From assembly GCF_000758525.1 (NCBI RefSeq), contig NZ_CP009241.1, positions 1,550,001 to 1,614,000 of the forward strand: 64,000 nucleotides of DNA, read 5' to 3'. This document shows positions 61,500 through 64,000 of this stretch, piece by piece. The notes beneath the pieces were generated by a model. The model was not told where the DNA came from and made no database searches. It was given only the letters and a program-made list of their open reading frames with translations. Both the position numbers and the translations under genes were made by a program. How positions within the stretch are numbered: position 1 is the stretch's first letter; every line of letters starts with the position of its first letter. Source of the DNA: Paenibacillus sp. FSL H7-0357. GTDB taxonomy: Bacteria; Bacillota; Bacilli; Paenibacillales; Paenibacillaceae.

Positions 61500-62456
61500 A
61501 TGACACTAATTAAACAGCTATCTCCGCAGGACGAATTTGTCGGGTTCTATCTGTTACGGGAGCTGACGCTCAAACAGACAAACGGTACTCCTCCAAAGGA
61601 TTATTTTGATATTGTACTCGGTGATTCAAGCGGTCAGATAACAGCTAAATATTGGGATGTCAGCACAACTGATAAAGAAACCTTTTTCCCTATGGCGCTG
61701 GTGAAGGTGCGCGGCATAGCACATACCTATCGTGAGAAGCTGCAGGTCAAGATTACCAAGATCAGACTGGCCAATGAGACGGACGGTGTATCGCTCACTG
61801 ATTTTATCCGGTCTGCGCCAATCCGTCCCGTTGATCTTATCCATACGATTAAAGGGGTGATGAGCAGCATTGCCGATCAGGAGATTTCCGCAATCGTCTC
61901 CTTCTGTGTCGGTAAGGTGGAAGAGAAGCTGATGCATTATCCCGCAGCCAAGACCTATCACCATGCTTATTTTGCCGGACTTGCCTATCATATGGTGCGG
62001 ATGCTGGAGATTGGTGATTTTCTCTGCAAACAGCGTCCGTTCCTGAACCCTGATCTGATGAAGGCGGGGATCATTCTGCATGATATCGCCAAGCCGGAGG
62101 AGATGATTTCCCAGTTTGGCATTGTGTCGGATTACAGTGTGCAGGGGAAGCTGATCGGCCATATCTCGATGGCGTCGAACTGGATTACCGAGGCCGCGAT
62201 TCGTTTGGGTTTTACTCTGGATTCGGAAAAGGTTATCGCGCTGCAGCATTTGGTCTTATCCCATCATAATCTAGGCGAATGGGGAAGCCCTGTTCAGCCG
62301 CAAACGGCGGAAGCGGTGGCGCTGCATCATATCGATGCGATGGATGCCAAGCTGCAGATGGTGGAGGATGCGCTGGATACGACCCCGGAAACAGAAGAAT
62401 GGACACCGTTTATCCGCGGACTGGAGAACAAGGCGGTTTACCGGTCGAAAATCTAG
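61500..62456 (+). CDS. yhaM: 3'-5' exoribonuclease YhaM
   Basis: Metal-dependent 3'-5' exonuclease acting on short RNA and DNA; a cytosolic multimer. The 318 residues match B. subtilis YhaM. An N-terminal OB-fold (about 10-95, DYFDIVLGDSSGQITAKYWD) is followed by an HD domain with His in TYHHAYFAGLAYHM, the HD pair in IILHDIAKPEE, and a second His in LQHLVLSHHNLGEWGSP. It ends in a conserved helical tail (YRSKI). ATG 61500 is preceded by GGGAGG at 61488-61493. A strong terminator follows. Confidence 0.95.
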   Translation: MTLIKQLSPQDEFVGFYLLRELTLKQTNGTPPKDYFDIVLGDSSGQITAKYWDVSTTDKETFFPMALVKVRGIAHTYREKLQVKITKIRLANETDGVSLTDFIRSAPIRPVDLIHTIKGVMSSIADQEISAIVSFCVGKVEEKLMHYPAAKTYHHAYFAGLAYHMVRMLEIGDFLCKQRPFLNPDLMKAGIILHDIAKPEEMISQFGIVSDYSVQGKLIGHISMASNWITEAAIRLGFTLDSEKVIALQHLVLSHHNLGEWGSPVQPQTAEAVALHHIDAMDAKLQMVEDALDTTPETEEWTPFIRGLENKAVYRSKI

Positions 62457-62473
62457 AATCGTCAAAAAAACGC

Positions 62474-62519
62474 AAAGAGCAGGTCTTCTTGAGTAACAGA
62501 GAAGACCTGCTCTTTATTT
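62474..62519. terminator. Terminator between yhaM and the exonuclease gene
   Basis: A perfect 16-bp stem AAAGAGCAGGTCTTCT (62474-62489) with 62500-62515, followed by ATTTTGAT; A-rich on the opposite side. Confidence 0.9.
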
Positions 62520-62546
62520 TGATCCACAGCGGGTTGCCGGGCTGTC

Positions 62547-63203
62547 TCAGAACTGCTGCTCAAAAGGTGCTGCAGGGAGCAGTGGAACCCGTTTTTTGCC
62601 GGGTTTCTTTGCTGCTTTTTTGGGTGGTGATTTAAAAGGAGTATATCCGCCCGAATACATCGTTCCGGCTTTATAGCCTTGACTGTCCGCGAGCAGCAGC
62701 GGTTCGAATTGCTGCTGCTGTTCCATCAGCTTCAATAAGATAATAGCCGCAGCCCGGGCATCATCGAGTGCGTCATGATGCTTCAGGCGGATACCGAAAT
62801 GCTGTGAGATTACATTCAATTTATGGGAAGGCAACTCCTGGAGCATTTTTTTTCCCAGCAGATAGGTGCACATATATTGAAAATTCGGGTAGCTGGTCCC
62901 TGAGGCGTCCAGACAATAACGCAGCACGCTCATATCGAAGGCGGCATTATGCGCCACGACGATTTCGCCTTGCAGCAGCGGTTCGAGCAAGGGCCACAGC
63001 TCAGCAAAAGTAGGCTGCCCCTGGACCATTGAGGGCGTGATCCCGTGAATAGCAATGTTCATCCCGTCAAACCGCTGGCGCGGGTCAATCAGCCAGACAT
63101 GCTCGGCTGTAATAACACCTTCTCTAACCTGGACAAGACCCAGGGAGCAGGCGCTGGAGCGGCTGGAATTCGCCGTCTCAAAGTCAATTGCTGTAAAGTT
63201 CAT
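62547..63203 (-). CDS. DEDD 3'-5' exonuclease (DnaQ/PolC epsilon-like)
   Basis: A 218-residue exonuclease. ExoI motif FTAIDFETANSSR, ExoII VVAHNAAFDMSVLRY and ExoIII KHHDALDDARAAA give the acidic metal ligands and the His of the DEDDh type. A basic, proline-rich C-terminal tail (about 185-218, PPKKAAKKPGKKR) may contact nucleic acid or a partner. The start is ATG at 63203; a longer frame to 63275 has no ribosome binding site. Probably a repair or RNA/DNA trimming nuclease rather than the replicative proofreader. Confidence 0.9.
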   Translation of the reverse strand: MNFTAIDFETANSSRSSACSLGLVQVREGVITAEHVWLIDPRQRFDGMNIAIHGITPSMVQGQPTFAELWPLLEPLLQGEIVVAHNAAFDMSVLRYCLDASGTSYPNFQYMCTYLLGKKMLQELPSHKLNVISQHFGIRLKHHDALDDARAAAIILLKLMEQQQQFEPLLLADSQGYKAGTMYSGGYTPFKSPPKKAAKKPGKKRVPLLPAAPFEQQF

Positions 63204-63355
63204 TTGGTAAAGCCCCTTATCTATCAGGTATATCATTAATACTAAAGTAGTGAGGGGGTAAATACAATCTAGCAATTTTACAAAACCTTGTGAGTATGAT
63301 ATTCCTTATATATGAAAAATTGGAAGAGTACATCGAGGGATGAGGAGATGAGGCT

Positions 63356-64000
63356 ATGCAGCAGCTGCTAAAGGGTCAAAAGGTAGATGTAACAAAAGGG
63401 AAAAACGTAAATGAGCTTACATTATCCTTCGGATGGTCAACCGCTAATCAAGAGATGGGAATAGATGCCGCTGCATTTTTGTTGTCGGAGCGGGGACGCT
63501 GCGAACGTGATGAGGACTTTATTTTCTATGGAAATCCGGTATCACAGGATGGAGCCGTAACACACACAGTCTTGAAGCAGGGAGATAAGGAAAGTCTCTC
63601 GGTTTCATTGTCCCGTCTGCCGCAGCAGGTTGCCCGGATCGCCTTGACATTGACTATCTATGAAGGCGAACAGCTGAATCACCGCATGAAAGATGTATCC
63701 GGCCTTTATCTGAAGCTCCAGGATCGTCAGAGCGGCGAGGAACTGCTCCGTTTTGAGTATGGCTCTGATTTATCCGATGAGACAGCGATCGTAGCAGGAG
63801 AATTATACCGCCATAACGGGGAGTGGAAGTTTAACGCCATCGGCAGCGGTTTTAATGGAGGCTTGGCTGCACTATGCGTCAATTTTGGACTTGAAGTGGA
63901 AGAGGTAGGTTCTGCGGAGGTTGCTGCTGCAGCTGAAGTGCTGGCACCGCTTGAACCGCCTTCACCAACGCCGCCGCCAGCACCAGCCGAGCCGTCCACA
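63356..64000 (+). CDS. TerD family protein (partial, cut by the window end)
   Basis: ATG 63356 with GAGGAGATGAGG just upstream; the frame stays open to the last base (215 codons). The N-terminal half is a TerD/tellurium-resistance fold: QQLLKGQKVDVTKGKN, LTLSFGWSTANQ, DAAAFLLSERG and DFIFYGNPVSQDGAV, later YGSDLSDETAIVAGELYRHN and GEWKFNAIGSGFNGGL. After about residue 185 it becomes Ala/Glu then Pro-rich (PPSPTPPPAP), a linker to a further domain outside the window. TerD proteins bind calcium and act in stress responses. Confidence 0.88.
   Translation, partial: MQQLLKGQKVDVTKGKNVNELTLSFGWSTANQEMGIDAAAFLLSERGRCERDEDFIFYGNPVSQDGAVTHTVLKQGDKESLSVSLSRLPQQVARIALTLTIYEGEQLNHRMKDVSGLYLKLQDRQSGEELLRFEYGSDLSDETAIVAGELYRHNGEWKFNAIGSGFNGGLAALCVNFGLEVEEVGSAEVAAAAEVLAPLEPPSPTPPPAPAEPST

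Overview
The window looks like chromosome from a Paenibacillus-type, endospore-forming Firmicute. Signs are strong GGAGG ribosome binding sites, the ilvBNC-leuA cluster, a KinB/KinE-like soluble sensor kinase, an IDEAL-domain protein, YhaM, a consensus PerR box and a Fur box. Base composition is close to balanced. No rRNA, CRISPR array or prophage was seen. There is one tRNA-Gly(UCC), one IS110-family element and several repeats.

Layout. 1-3445: branched-chain amino acid genes (end of ilvB, ilvN, ilvC, leuA), with strong non-terminator hairpins in the ilvN-ilvC and ilvC-leuA gaps. 3479-9285: an orphan response regulator, an ECF sigma/anti-sigma operon with a membrane protein and a DUF4097 protein, an aldo/keto reductase and a small secreted protein. 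9450-10532: leuB, detached from leuA by about 6 kb. 10594-15140: PerR-controlled peroxiredoxin, a Cys-containing small protein, a sensor kinase and a leucyl aminopeptidase. 15172-17943: a small protein and the feoA-feoB-Cys-rich ferrous iron operon behind a Fur box. 18148-30069: aldolase-like protein, GGDEF/EAL protein, tRNA-Gly, M20 dipeptidase, a frameshifted SDR gene divergent from an HxlR regulator, a methyltransferase, a Nudix protein, an ASCH protein, an ABC-F ATPase, a short minus-strand gene and a PH-domain protein. 30092-34347: paired half-size chromate transporters, then a gamma-glutamyltransferase-like enzyme and an amidase.

34390-36655 is an accessory island. It holds an IS110-family transposase with a two-lobed structured non-coding region beside it (candidate bridge RNA), a 91-bp dispersed repeat whose second copy lies at 54539-54628, and a 110-bp tandem duplication.

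36850-56511 is a purine catabolism cluster: pucR, xdhC-type pucA, MobA-like pucB, a BMP-type ABC importer (lipoprotein, ATPase, two permeases), xanthine dehydrogenase subunits (pucC, pucD, pucE), OHCU decarboxylase, an unrecognised 108-aa ORF, HIU hydrolase, allantoinase, allantoate amidohydrolase, a PucG-type aminotransferase and adenine deaminase. Together they should take adenine, hypoxanthine and xanthine through urate and allantoin to ureidoglycine. No urate oxidase gene is visible. The unknown ORF sits where the uricase step would be expected.

56890-64000: IDEAL-domain protein, a ferrochelatase of proteobacterial type, a large secreted protein with three FMN-binding SGAT modules preceded by two Rex/FNR-like palindromes spaced 22 bp apart, yhaM, a DEDD exonuclease, and the start of a TerD-family gene cut by the window end. 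The triple-flavin protein with redox-type operators, the IS110 non-coding RNA, the uricase gap and the dispersed repeats are the most promising items to follow up.
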